A DNA stretch of 64,000 nucleotides, taken from positions 46,059 to 110,058 of the forward strand of contig DASRHP010000012.1 of assembly GCA_035650475.1 (NCBI GenBank), given 5' to 3'. This stretch comes from Candidatus Binataceae bacterium (lineage in GTDB: Bacteria > Desulfobacterota > Binatia > Binatales > Binataceae). Numbering within the stretch: position 1 is the stretch's first letter; every line of letters begins with the position of its first letter. The translations under genes were made by a program, and so were the position numbers. Below the pieces are notes generated by a model. The model did no database searches, was not told where the DNA came from, and saw nothing but the letters and a program-made list of their open reading frames with translations. This document shows, piece after piece, positions 25,684 through 34,198 of the stretch.

Positions 25684-26942
25684 GGCTGCTCGGCGCCGAT
25701 CAGCAACGCCGCTTCAGCCGCGGCCTGGCGCGCGGCAAACTCCTGGTCGAAGCGCGCCAGGCGCAACTGCTCGGCGCGCTCGTAGGCGTCGAGCACTTCG
25801 AGCAATGTGACCTCGCCGCCGCCCAGAAAGCGCGCCCAGGTCAGCGCGAAGTTGTCGTCGGCGAGCGGCTGCGCGCGCGCCAGCAGTGCGAGCTGGTCGC
25901 GTGCCGCCTCGTAGCGCGGACGCGCGTCGGCGAGCCGCCGGCGCAGGTCGAACTCGACCTGGCGGACCTGTGCCTGGGCGGCGGCCACGCGCGCGCGGGC
26001 CTCGTCGATGTGCGCCGCGATGAGGCCGCCGTCGAAGATCGGCATCGAGACCAGCCCGTCGTACGAGGCGCCGCCGTTGCGGGCGAAGGTGTGCGGCGGA
26101 TTGATCCCTTCCCATCCGGCGGTCAGGGCGAGCTTGAGCGTCGGGTAACGCTCGCGCATCGCGGCCTGCGCTGCCGCCTTCGCCGAGGCAACTTTTCGCT
26201 GCGCCGCTTCGAGGAGTGGGTTGCGCGAAAGATCGTCGTTCGGCCAGGGCGGAACGCCGCTGACTTGCGTGACGCTGATATCGGCGGCCCCGAGTTCGCC
26301 CACCAATGCGCCGAGTGCGGCCGCGGCGCGCGTCGTAGCCTGCCATGCGTTGGAAAGGTCGAGCGTGGCGGCATTACTCGCGGTGCGAATCTTCAGCACG
26401 TCGTTGGGGATCGCGCGCCCGCTTTGCCGGAGCGCCTCGATGACCTTTACGTAGCGCTCAAGCCGCGCGGCGTTGGAGGCCAGCTCGCGCTGGGCCTCCT
26501 GCGCGCGCAGCAGCCCGTAATACGCTACCGTCGTGTCGAACACGATCTGTGCGCGCGCCGCGCCGACGCCGTATTGGTCGGCCTCGCTCTGGTAGAGCGC
26601 GGCGCGGGTGGCGGCGAGCCTGCGGCCAAAGTCATACGCCGTGTAGTTCAACACCAGCATCGCGTCCGCAAGCCCGCTGTTGGTGATGGTTGAGCTGTAG
26701 CCGGGCGCCTGGAAGTACTCGGACTCAGCGGCGAGCGAGGGATAAAGCGGCGCGCGCGCTTCGCCCACCATCGCGGCGCTGAAATCGCTCTGCGCGGTGG
26801 CGGCCGCCACCGTTGGCGCGAAGGCAAGCGCCCGCTGCACCGCTTCCTTCAGCGTAAGCGGCGAGCCACCGGAAGCAGCCGCCGCCGGGCTCAGTGCGCC
26901 CGTAACCAGCGCGCAGGTGGCCAGCGCCAGCATCCTGATCAT
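25680..26942 (-). CDS. TolC-like outer-membrane efflux protein
   Basis: A 420-aa outer membrane factor. The signal peptide MIRMLALATCALVTGALSPA precedes LTLKEAVQRALAFAPTVAAA, typical of the OEP family. Two alpha-helical repeats with long heptad-like segments span most of the protein, including ANYSR-less but family-like EAQRELASNAARLERYVKV and RRLADARPRYEAARDQLAL. ATG 26942 is chosen; the frame upstream is unrelated. It is the first gene of the efflux operon, lying downstream of the two-component system on the same strand. Confidence 0.85.
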   Translation of the reverse strand: MIRMLALATCALVTGALSPAAAASGGSPLTLKEAVQRALAFAPTVAAATAQSDFSAAMVGEARAPLYPSLAAESEYFQAPGYSSTITNSGLADAMLVLNYTAYDFGRRLAATRAALYQSEADQYGVGAARAQIVFDTTVAYYGLLRAQEAQRELASNAARLERYVKVIEALRQSGRAIPNDVLKIRTASNAATLDLSNAWQATTRAAAALGALVGELGAADISVTQVSGVPPWPNDDLSRNPLLEAAQRKVASAKAAAQAAMRERYPTLKLALTAGWEGINPPHTFARNGGASYDGLVSMPIFDGGLIAAHIDEARARVAAAQAQVRQVEFDLRRRLADARPRYEAARDQLALLARAQPLADDNFALTWARFLGGGEVTLLEVLDAYERAEQLRLARFDQEFAARQAAAEAALLIGAEQP

Positions 26943-27099
26943 ATTGCAAAACCTGCTCACGGCTCCCTCCGGACGGCGAACCGCTGCGGCGCCGTCGAGG
27001 TTGAGATGAACGAATACCGCGAAGACGGCGCGAGGCTCGCGCATACGAATTCCGATGGCTACGCGGCCAGATCTAACAGGCGGCGAAGGCCCGACCTAA

Positions 27100-27113
27100 T
27101 TAACAAACGTTAA
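27100..27113 (-). promoter_or_regulatory. Candidate response-regulator box (TTAA-N6-TTAA) before the efflux operon
   Basis: Two TTAA tetramers start 10 bp apart at 27100 and 27110, in an otherwise very GC-rich spacer between the kinase stop (27180) and the tolC start (26942). Such spacing, one helical turn, suits an OmpR-family dimer. The adjacent regulator at 28532-29248 is the obvious candidate. Prediction only. Confidence 0.4.
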
Positions 27114-27179
27114 TCTCAGAGCGCACGCGACCCCCACTGCCGGCTCGGAAGCTCGCGCCGGCGTCAGGAGCCTTGCCCG

Positions 27180-28535
27180 CTATGCGTCGGCGAGCGGAAG
27201 GCGGACTTCAACCTCGCATCCGCCGCCGCTGCGATTGAGGGCGCGGATTGCGCCCCCATGGATGCGCACGATTTCACGGCTCAGCGCCAGTCCGAGGCCG
27301 CTGCCTGTGCCGTTGGCGCCACGGCTGCGATAAAAAGGCTCAAAAACGTGGGGCAGATCGAGCGCGTCGATTCCGGGTCCGCTGTCGCGCACCGCAAGCA
27401 GCGCCATACCGCCGTCGCAAAAGACGCTGACCTCGATCGAGCCGCGCTCGGGCGTGAACTTGATGGCGTTGTCGAGCAGGTTGAGCACGACCCGGCGCAG
27501 ATCGTCGGCGCTGCCGTGCACGACGGCCCGCTCAGGGGCGTCGAGCGCGAGCCTCTGATGCCTGGCCTGCGCCAGAGTCTGCGCCATCGTTGCGGCTTCG
27601 GTCGCGACCTCCCGCAGGTCAACCGCTGTGCGCGTCGCGCCCGGCTCGGCTTCGAGGCGCGCCAGCGCGAGCAGGTCCTGCGCGATCGAGCACAGGCGCT
27701 CGGTTTCACCGAGCGCCTGCTCCAGCGCGGCGCGGCTTTCCGCGGCGCTGCGCGGCTTCTGCAGCGCGACTTCCAGCCCGCTGCGCAGCACCGTAAGCGG
27801 CGTGCGCAGTTCGTGGGCGGCCTCGGAGACGAAGCGGGCCTGGGCGGCGGAGGCGCGCTCGAGCCGTTCGAGCAACTGGTTGATCTCTTCGCCAAGACGC
27901 GCGGCTTCGTCGCGTACAGGTCCGTACGAAAGCCGCCGGGCCAGGTCGCGCGGGCCGATTTGCCCCAAGGCGGCCGCGATCCGGTTCAGCGGCGCCAGCG
28001 CCCGCGCCGACATCCAGTAGCCTCCCAGCGCGCTCAACGCGAGGATGAGGGGGATGAGCAGAAGCGAGACGCGGCGCAGATGTGCGATAGCGCGGCGCAC
28101 GGGCGCGGCGTCCACGCCGTCTTCCAGCCGCGCGGACTGGCCGCCGACGCGAAAGGCGACGATCGCGTATCGATAGCGGTGGCGGATGCCGTCGATGACG
28201 CGCTCGCCGCTGGCCGTATCGGAAAACGCTGCGGGAAGATCGGCGTTTGGCGCGCCGTAGTCGATCGCCACGCGATCGCCAACGATGAGCCGCACGCGGC
28301 GCCGCGGTCCGATATCCTTCTCCTGGCTGAGGCGGTCGAGGATTGCCGCGGCCTCACCGGCAGCCGGCGCACGCCTCAGAGTCGCAGCGCTGGTGTCCGC
28401 TTCCTCGAGCAGCGCGGCGTCGAGCGCCCCCCACATCTCGCGCGAGAACAGGAATATGACCAAGGCGCCCGCCGCGACCAGGATCGCCGCGGCAATCGCC
28501 GTCCAGTAGATCGTCAGGCGCAGGCGAATGCTCAA
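27180..28535 (-). CDS. Sensor histidine kinase
   Basis: A 451-aa transmembrane kinase. The first helix is at about 8-30, a sensor loop at 31-155, the second helix at about 156-176, then HAMP. The dimerisation box SEAAHELRTPLTVL has phospho-accepting His241. The ATPase domain has NLLDNAIKF (N box), DSGPGI (G1), VFEPFYRS (F box) and GTGSGLGLALS (G2). The start is TTG 28535, overlapping the regulator stop by 4 bp (TTGA), so it is coupled to the regulator. It probably senses envelope or solvent stress and controls the efflux genes just downstream. Confidence 0.88.
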   Translation of the reverse strand: MSIRLRLTIYWTAIAAAILVAAGALVIFLFSREMWGALDAALLEEADTSAATLRRAPAAGEAAAILDRLSQEKDIGPRRRVRLIVGDRVAIDYGAPNADLPAAFSDTASGERVIDGIRHRYRYAIVAFRVGGQSARLEDGVDAAPVRRAIAHLRRVSLLLIPLILALSALGGYWMSARALAPLNRIAAALGQIGPRDLARRLSYGPVRDEAARLGEEINQLLERLERASAAQARFVSEAAHELRTPLTVLRSGLEVALQKPRSAAESRAALEQALGETERLCSIAQDLLALARLEAEPGATRTAVDLREVATEAATMAQTLAQARHQRLALDAPERAVVHGSADDLRRVVLNLLDNAIKFTPERGSIEVSVFCDGGMALLAVRDSGPGIDALDLPHVFEPFYRSRGANGTGSGLGLALSREIVRIHGGAIRALNRSGGGCEVEVRLPLADA

Positions 28536-29248
28536 CGTGCGCCTCGCTTCGATGCCGATGGCGGCGGCTCGGTCCGCAACAGATAGCCGACGCCGCGGAC
28601 GGTTACGATCAGCGACGGCTCGCCGGCGAAATCGATCTTCTGGCGCAGGCGGTTGATGAATACCTCGACGATGTTGGAGAGCGCATTGTAGTCGGCGCCC
28701 CACACCATTTCGCCGATCATGTCGCGCGTGACGGGCACTCCGCCATGGCGCACGAGGCACTCCAGCACCATCAGCTCTTTCGGCGAGAGCTCGAGCGCGC
28801 GCCCGTTGCGCATCGCCTGGCGGCGCACCGTGTCGATCGTTACTCCCCCGGCGGCGAGCACCGGCTGGCTTGCGATCAGGCGCCGGCGCAGCAGCGCGCG
28901 CAGACGCGCCGTGAGCTCGCTGAAGGCGAACGGCTTGGTGAGATAATCGTCGCCGCCGCCGTCGAGCCCGGCCACTAGGTCGCCGGTGGCGTCGCGGGCG
29001 GTGAGGATCAGCACCGGGAGCGCGGCGCCGGCGGCGCGCAGCTCGCGCAGGAAGTCGAGGCCGTCCTGGCCGGGCAGCCGCAGGTCGAGCACCATCGCAT
29101 CGTAGGCTCCCTGCGCGAGCGCGGCGCGCGCGGCCTCCGCGCTCGGCGCATGATCGACCACAAAGCCGGCCTCGCCAAGCCCGCGCTTGAGATTGGCCGC
29201 AAGCTTAGTTTCGTCCTCGACGACGAGGAGACGGGAAGCGGCTGACAT
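28532..29248 (-). CDS. OmpR-family response regulator
   Basis: A 238-aa regulator. The receiver domain has acidic residues Glu11/Asp12, phosphorylated Asp55 in VLDLRLPGQDGLDFL and the conserved Lys in YLTKPF. The C-terminal winged-helix DNA-binding domain contains RNGRALELSPKELMVLECLV and VFINRLRQKI. It is the first gene of an apparent regulator-kinase-tolC-adaptor-pump array on one strand, a common layout for efflux control. The TTAA direct repeat at 27100-27113 is a plausible site. Confidence 0.9.
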   Translation of the reverse strand: MSAASRLLVVEDETKLAANLKRGLGEAGFVVDHAPSAEAARAALAQGAYDAMVLDLRLPGQDGLDFLRELRAAGAALPVLILTARDATGDLVAGLDGGGDDYLTKPFAFSELTARLRALLRRRLIASQPVLAAGGVTIDTVRRQAMRNGRALELSPKELMVLECLVRHGGVPVTRDMIGEMVWGADYNALSNIVEVFINRLRQKIDFAGEPSLIVTVRGVGYLLRTEPPPSASKRGAR

Positions 29249-29338
29249 CGCTGGCCCCTGCGGGTTGCAAGTCCCCTGACGAGTTTATAGCCGTGGGTGC
29301 GCGCGGTCGACCGCGGGTGCGCTTGGGCGCGGCGTGCG

Positions 29339-30010
29339 TCAGATCGCCAGTGAAAGCAGGCCCGCGGCGACGAGCGCTCCGGCCCAGACGGTGTCGAGGT
29401 TAATCCAGGCGCTGCGCAGAAAGGCCAGTCCGAGGCGGTCGTAAACCACGATCGCGATCGCGCCCATCACCGCGAGCATCGCGCCCGTATGCACAAGCAC
29501 CACTGCGGCGCCCTGCGTAACGGACAGCGCTTGGATGCCCAGTGGCGAATGCATCAGCCGGCCATGCATGGCGCAACGCGTACCGGCGAGCGCGCCTGCG
29601 GCCTCCGGCATCCCCATCAGGATCGGAAACAGCATCAGCCCCGCGCCGTGAGCGGAGGCCATCAGGAACGACCACAGCGTCAGCTCGCGCCAATTGACCC
29701 GCATCGCGACCCATCGCGGATGCGCGCGCGGGCGCAGGTAGCGGAAGATCCCGAACAGGACAAGAATCGCCGCGCCGGTGATGCGCAGCGCGCCGGAAAC
29801 TCCCGCCGAGCGTATCCATTCGACCGCAGCGACCACAACCGCGATCGAGATCAGATGGCCGAGCGCGATCGGCCCCAGCGCGGCGACGACCTTGGCGCGG
29901 CTGCGCTCCTGCATCCCGAGCGCGACCGCGAACAGCCACCCCATCGAGGGGTCGATGCCGTGGTAGGCGCCGAGCGCGGCGACCGCAAGCCACGGCCACG
30001 CTGCGCTCAC
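29339..30010 (-). CDS. Integral membrane protein coupled to SBP56, possibly NicO/UreH-like
   Basis: A 223-aa protein with six predicted membrane helices. The first helix region contains AYHGIDPSMGWLFAVALGMQ, recalling the His/Asp motif of the NicO/UreH/LysE-like transporters, and later helices contain two further His (SAHGAG and LVHTGAM). The central loop RAHPRWVAMRVNWREL is cytoplasmic and basic. GTG 30010 overlaps the stop of the SBP56-family gene by 4 bp (GTGA), so the two are co-translated. It may move a metal ion or a sulfur compound; family membership is uncertain. Confidence 0.62.
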   Translation of the reverse strand: MSAAWPWLAVAALGAYHGIDPSMGWLFAVALGMQERSRAKVVAALGPIALGHLISIAVVVAAVEWIRSAGVSGALRITGAAILVLFGIFRYLRPRAHPRWVAMRVNWRELTLWSFLMASAHGAGLMLFPILMGMPEAAGALAGTRCAMHGRLMHSPLGIQALSVTQGAAVVLVHTGAMLAVMGAIAIVVYDRLGLAFLRSAWINLDTVWAGALVAAGLLSLAI

Positions 30011-31404
30011 GGGTAGCAGAACGAGTCAGAGGAGGAATCGCCGCCCTCCAGGCGGATCTGATGCGGCCGTTCACCCTCGAAGGGGATGAAGAAGTTGGGA
30101 TCAACCGCTATCCCGCCGGCCGGATTGACGTCCACCTTGGCCACCCACCCGCGGATTCCCTCGGGGTAGAACTGCTCGTCGAGCGCCGAGTACAGCGAGT
30201 TGGTGACGTAAACGCGCCGGCCGTCGCGGCTGATCTCGAGCATCTGGGGGCCGCCGTTGATCTGACCGCCCTTAGGATGCGGCGCACGGGCGGCGATGCC
30301 GCCCAGGCGCACCGAGCCGGTCAGCCGCGGCTTCAGCGGATCGCTCACGTTGTACTGGCGCAGTTCGCCGGTTCCCCAGCACGAGGCGTAAAGGAACTTG
30401 TCATCGAGGCTGAGCGCGATCTCGGGCACCAGCGGCGGCACCGCCTTGAACTGCTTGAGCGGCGGCGGCAAGAGGCCGGGCTCGGCCGGCTCGGCGGGGA
30501 TTTCGATTACCTTGCGCGCCTCCCACGTGCCGTTGCCGCGGCTGCGCTGCCACAGCCAGATCGCCGAGGAGAGGTCCTTGGTCGAGATGACCGTGCAGAC
30601 GAAGCCGTAGGCCTTGGTCGGGTCGTGTGCCGGACGCAGTTCGAGCGCCATTTGATGCTCGGCGCCGAGGTCGATCTCCTGGACGTGGCGCCGCTTGCGC
30701 AGGTCCCACATGTGCAGGCGATGCCCATAGTCGCCCTTGACGATGCGCTCGAGGCTGAGCCCGTTCTCGAACATCTCAGGCGTGCCCCACTCGGAGGTGA
30801 TCGCGACGTCGTAGCCGAGGTGCCACCAGAAGTCGTAGCCGAGGTACTGTGGGCCGCGATCGACCTCCCATTGACCGAGCACGTCGAAGCTCTCGTGATC
30901 GAGCAGGAAGATTCCGCCCGGGCCGCCGTCGCCGTGCCCGGTGCCCATCGCGCTGACGTAGATGGCGTCGGGGCCGCAATGGAAGGTGTGTGGGCGGCTG
31001 TAGTTGGCGCGCGTCGCGAGCTCCTCGGCCTCGATGACCTTGACCACCTTGGGCGCGCGCGGGTCGGGCTTGGTGTCGATCACATGGATGCGCGAGGAGC
31101 GCAGGCCGGGGACCAGCAGGTAGCGGCGCTCGACGTGGGGATGGGCCGCGTAGGGGCAGAGCGCGGCGCTGCATGCGTTCCATCCGAAATGATGGACTTC
31201 GTCGCCGACGCCGGGTAGCTCGACGCGCCCAACTACCTTGGCAAAGGTGGGCGAGCCGGGATCCAGGTCGAGCACGCAGATCGCGTCGTGCTTGCCGGCT
31301 CCGGGGTTAAGGTTAAACACCCCGACGTAGCCCAGGCGCTCGCGCGGACCCTGCATCGCCAACCGCGGCGACGGATAAAAGGTCTGGTCGGGTTTCCACA
31401 GCAT
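30007..31404 (-). CDS. Selenium-binding protein 56 / methanethiol oxidase family
   Basis: A 465-aa SBP56-family beta-propeller. Family stretches are GRVELPGVGDEVHHFGWNACS, SRPHTFHCGPDAIYVSAMG, DVAITSEWGTPEMFENG, DLGAEHQMALELRPAHDP, and ASCWGTGELRQYNVSDP. Bacterial homologues are copper-dependent methanethiol oxidases giving formaldehyde, H2S and H2O2; the paired His and single His residues that may bind copper are retained. No signal peptide is seen, unlike periplasmic MtoX. ATG 31404. It heads a two-gene unit with the coupled membrane protein. A methanethiol role is family-based, not shown. Confidence 0.85.
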   Translation of the reverse strand: MLWKPDQTFYPSPRLAMQGPRERLGYVGVFNLNPGAGKHDAICVLDLDPGSPTFAKVVGRVELPGVGDEVHHFGWNACSAALCPYAAHPHVERRYLLVPGLRSSRIHVIDTKPDPRAPKVVKVIEAEELATRANYSRPHTFHCGPDAIYVSAMGTGHGDGGPGGIFLLDHESFDVLGQWEVDRGPQYLGYDFWWHLGYDVAITSEWGTPEMFENGLSLERIVKGDYGHRLHMWDLRKRRHVQEIDLGAEHQMALELRPAHDPTKAYGFVCTVISTKDLSSAIWLWQRSRGNGTWEARKVIEIPAEPAEPGLLPPPLKQFKAVPPLVPEIALSLDDKFLYASCWGTGELRQYNVSDPLKPRLTGSVRLGGIAARAPHPKGGQINGGPQMLEISRDGRRVYVTNSLYSALDEQFYPEGIRGWVAKVDVNPAGGIAVDPNFFIPFEGERPHQIRLEGGDSSSDSFCYP

Positions 31405-31733
31405 GGTCTATGTCTCGCTTGCGGCGGATTGGAAGCTAGAACTTAGACGGCGGTTCGACTTGTTTCAAACAGTCGGGCCAAGCGCTAAGCGTGGCAAGTG
31501 GCAATCGCGTCTGCTTCAAGATGGCGGCGCTCATGCCGAGAGCCTTGCCAGTGCCGAGCGGACGGAGCTGGGTCAGGGGCGAATCGCGGCTGCGGCTTTC
31601 GCGCCAACCTATCCTGCTATCGAACCGCGGCCGGCGTGGCCAGCGGCAATTCCTTGCAATTCCACGCCCATCAGAGTTTGACTACGGGCATCAGCTGGAA
31701 CCGGCGGCCGCGAGCGCGGCGGAGGATCACGTC
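31405..31733. other. Divergent intergenic region, no gene seen
   Basis: About 330 bp between the divergent SBP56 and amidohydrolase genes. Frames here are short or GC-driven, and I saw no conserved motif, strong promoter or hairpin. It must contain the promoters for both neighbours. Confidence 0.5.
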
Positions 31734-32855
31734 ATGGCTGTCTATGTCGACTCCGACTCGCATCTGATGGAGCCCGAGGTTGTCTGGCGCGAATACACGC
31801 CGGCCAAGTACCGTGAACTGGTGCCGCAGGTCGTCGAGCGCGACGGCATCGCCTACATGATGGTCGAAGGGCGGGTCTTCGACGAGCTGCCGATCGCGGC
31901 CGCGGGCGTGCCCAACGGCCTGAGCGATCTCGAAAAGACCGTACATACGAAGTGGAGTGAGATCCCGCGCGGCGCGATGGAACCGCAGGCGCGAATCAGC
32001 GTGCTCGACGAGGAGGGGCTCGACGCGTCGGTGCTCTATCCGACGATCGGGCTGCTGTACGCCGGGATTCGCCGCCCCGAGGTCGCGGCCGTCACCTGCG
32101 ATGCCTATAATCGATGGGTTGCCGACTTTTGCCGCACGGCGCCCAGACGGCTGTTCGGGGTTGCGACAGTCCCGCTCCAGGATGTTGACGCGGCGGTGAG
32201 CGAGCTCGGACGCGCGGCGAAGCTCGGCCTGTGCGCGGCGACGATCCGCCCGACCCCGTACAATCACCGCCGGCTCTGCGACCCCGCCTACGACAAGTTC
32301 TGGGCGGCGGCGCAGGACCTCGGGATGCCGATTTCGGTGCACGGCAGCTTCGCGATCGACACGGTCGAGTCGGTCTGCTCCGACCGCTATCCGAACAAGG
32401 ACCTCTTCTTCAGCCACATGATCTGCCATCCGCTGGAGCAGGAGATGGCCTCGATGGACATCCTCGCCGGCGGCGTGCTCGAGCGCTTCCCGCGACTCAA
32501 GGTGTCGTTTCTCGAAGCAGGCGCGGGCTGGATGCTCTACTGGCTGGACCGCCTCGACGGTCATTACGAGAAGCTTGGCCGCCTGGTGCCGTGGCTCAAG
32601 CACAAGCCCAGCGAGCTGTTCCGGCGCAACTGTTTCGTTGCCTACGATCCTGACGAGACGACGCTGGAGTACGTGGTCGCGGCCGGGCTCGGCGACAACA
32701 TCCTGTGGGGCGCCGACTATCCACACTTCGATTGCCTGTTCCCCGGCGCGCTCAGGGAGTTGCACGAGAAGCTCGAAGGGCTGCCCTCCGAGGTCGGCGA
32801 TCGTCTGTTGCACAGCAATCCGGCGCGGTTTTACAACGTGGATTTTGGCGCGTAG
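31734..32855 (+). CDS. Amidohydrolase family protein (Amidohydro_2)
   Basis: A 373-aa TIM-barrel metal-dependent hydrolase or decarboxylase. The metal motif is DSDSH at residues 6-10; other likely ligands are His in ISVHGSF and ICHPLEQ, and Asp in WGADYPHFDC. LEAGAGWMLYWLDRLD is the usual signature near the C-terminal half. Normal length, unlike the two long paralogues near the window start. ATG 31734 follows GGAGGATCAC. It is followed after 60 bp by DoxX, possibly in the same transcript. Substrate unknown. Confidence 0.85.
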   Translation: MAVYVDSDSHLMEPEVVWREYTPAKYRELVPQVVERDGIAYMMVEGRVFDELPIAAAGVPNGLSDLEKTVHTKWSEIPRGAMEPQARISVLDEEGLDASVLYPTIGLLYAGIRRPEVAAVTCDAYNRWVADFCRTAPRRLFGVATVPLQDVDAAVSELGRAAKLGLCAATIRPTPYNHRRLCDPAYDKFWAAAQDLGMPISVHGSFAIDTVESVCSDRYPNKDLFFSHMICHPLEQEMASMDILAGGVLERFPRLKVSFLEAGAGWMLYWLDRLDGHYEKLGRLVPWLKHKPSELFRRNCFVAYDPDETTLEYVVAAGLGDNILWGADYPHFDCLFPGALRELHEKLEGLPSEVGDRLLHSNPARFYNVDFGA

Positions 32856-32915
32856 GCTGCATTCGGCGGGAACGCGACGTCTGCGGGCGACACGAAAACG
32901 CGGAGGTGAGCAGCG

Positions 32916-33332
32916 ATGGATTCGATGCGCAACGTGGGAGCGCTGATCGGACGGCTGCTGTTGGCCTACATCTTCGTCGACTCGGGTATCGGCAAGTTGA
33001 TGAATCCCGGGGGCACGATGAAGTACATGGAGGCCGGCGGGTTGCATCACGCGGTCCCGCTGCTGTTTGTGATCGCCGTGATCATCGAGCTAATCGGGGG
33101 CCTGATGGTGGCGGTCGGTTGGAAGACCGAGCTCGCCGCGTTCATCATTTTCCTGTTCTGCATCCCGGTGACGATCATCTTCCACGTCATCCCCGGCCAG
33201 ACGCTGCAGTGGCACAAGAATCTGGCCTTCATGGGTGGGTTGCTGATGGTCGCGGTTTACGGCGGCGGCGAGATCAGCATCGACGGCGGGCGCAAGGCCG
33301 CCGGCGCCGTCGCTCCGCGCGCCGCGGCTTAG
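32916..33332 (+). CDS. DoxX family membrane protein
   Basis: A 138-aa protein with four membrane helices. LIGRLLLAYIFVDSGIGKLMNP is the N-terminal DoxX signature, and LIGGLMVAVGWKTELAAFI and QWHKNLAFMGGLLMVA complete the layout. DoxX-family proteins are often subunits of quinone-linked oxidoreductases or poorly known respiratory proteins. ATG 32916 has GGAGGTGAGC upstream. It is downstream of the amidohydrolase gene and followed by a strong hairpin at 33496. Confidence 0.85.
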   Translation: MDSMRNVGALIGRLLLAYIFVDSGIGKLMNPGGTMKYMEAGGLHHAVPLLFVIAVIIELIGGLMVAVGWKTELAAFIIFLFCIPVTIIFHVIPGQTLQWHKNLAFMGGLLMVAVYGGGEISIDGGRKAAGAVAPRAAA

Positions 33333-33495
33333 TCCCGGGCCGCCGAAGCGTCATCGGCGCGAAACCCGAAGTAATCAACTTCGGCGCAAGGGGCTGTGGG
33401 ACGGTCCACGAGCTGATTCAGCTTCGCCGGCAAGTATGGCAGTACTCGCCCGGCATGGCCGGCGGGTGCCGATTGCAGGTGAGCGATCAATGCAC

Positions 33496-33526
33496 GGGCG
33501 GGCGCAGCCTGACGCTGCGCCCGCCC
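33496..33526. terminator. Strong hairpin between convergent doxX and grxD
   Basis: Arms GGGCGGGCGCAGC (33496-33508) and its exact complement (33514-33526), 13 bp with a 5-nt loop. It lies between the plus-strand DoxX gene (ends 33332) and the minus-strand glutaredoxin gene (ends 33558). There is only a short T-rich stretch on the plus side (GGGTTT), so termination is likely but not certain. It could serve both strands. Confidence 0.65.
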
Positions 33527-33557
33527 ACGCTGGGTTTCAAACGCTGATTGGAGACAG

Positions 33558-33890
33558 CTACTGGCGCGCCGCTTCGCCCAGCGCCTGCTTCACCATCGTC
33601 TGCAGCTCGCCGCTCTGGTAGAGCTCGCGCACGATGTCACAGCCGCCGATGAATTTGCCGTTGATATAGACCTGTGGAATCGTTGGCCAGTTGCTGTAGG
33701 TTTTGACCGCCTCGCGCACCTCCTGGTCGGCGAGCACGTCGACCGTAGTGTAAGGCACGCCCAACTCCTCGAAGACCTCGACCGTCGCGGCCGAGAAGCC
33801 GCACTGCGGAAAGTTGCGGTTGCCCTTCATGAAAATGACGATCTTGTCGCTTGCGACCGCCGCACGGATCCGCTCGATTGCGTCCGCCAT
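33558..33890 (-). CDS. grxD: Monothiol glutaredoxin (Grx4/GrxD type)
   Basis: A 110-aa CGFS glutaredoxin: the active site is FPQCGFSAATVEVF, with Cys30 as the glutathione and [2Fe-2S] ligand. GTRPIPQVYING-like residues appear as WPTIPQVYINGKFIGGCD. It handles Fe-S cluster transfer with BolA. The start is set at ATG 33890 because GGAGG lies 5 nt before it; a GTG at 33896 overlapping the BolA stop is less likely. It directly follows BolA on the same strand, a classic pair. Confidence 0.9.
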   Translation of the reverse strand: MADAIERIRAAVASDKIVIFMKGNRNFPQCGFSAATVEVFEELGVPYTTVDVLADQEVREAVKTYSNWPTIPQVYINGKFIGGCDIVRELYQSGELQTMVKQALGEAARQ

Positions 33891-33892
33891 GT

Positions 33893-34138
33893 TCACCTCC
33901 GATTCTCGTATTGGGCAGGGGTCAGCGCCTTGAGGGTGAGCGCGTGGATGCGCGCGCGCATCGCGTCGCCCAGCGCGGCATAGATCGCCTGATGGCGCTC
34001 GACCAGCCCCTTGCCTTCGAAACTCTCGCTAACCACTAACGCTTCGAAATGATCGCCGCTACCGGTGAAGTCGCGCACCTCGACGTGCGCGCCCGGCAGC
34101 CCGCGTTCGATCATCTCCTTGATTTCCCCGGCTTCCAT
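33893..34138 (-). CDS. bolA: BolA family protein
   Basis: An 81-aa BolA/IbaG-type protein. The core carries SGDHFEALVVSESFEGKGLVERHQAIYAALGD, with the invariant His in RHQ that can bind a shared [2Fe-2S] cluster with CGFS glutaredoxins, and HALTLKALTPAQYE. ATG 34138 is used, since the preceding TTG has no better context. Paired with grxD directly downstream, implying Fe-S assembly or iron-sensing as a heterodimer. Confidence 0.9.
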   Translation of the reverse strand: MEAGEIKEMIERGLPGAHVEVRDFTGSGDHFEALVVSESFEGKGLVERHQAIYAALGDAMRARIHALTLKALTPAQYENRR

Positions 34139-34198
34139 CAACCCCCAATCCTAGCCCCTCAAGCCCGGCAAATTCCACCGCTCGGCCCGCTCTGCCAC

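Noticed and set aside
27258..28586. 442-codon plus-strand frame across the sensor kinase
   Set aside because: Kinase motifs (H, N, G1, G2 boxes) are on the minus strand; this is a shadow.
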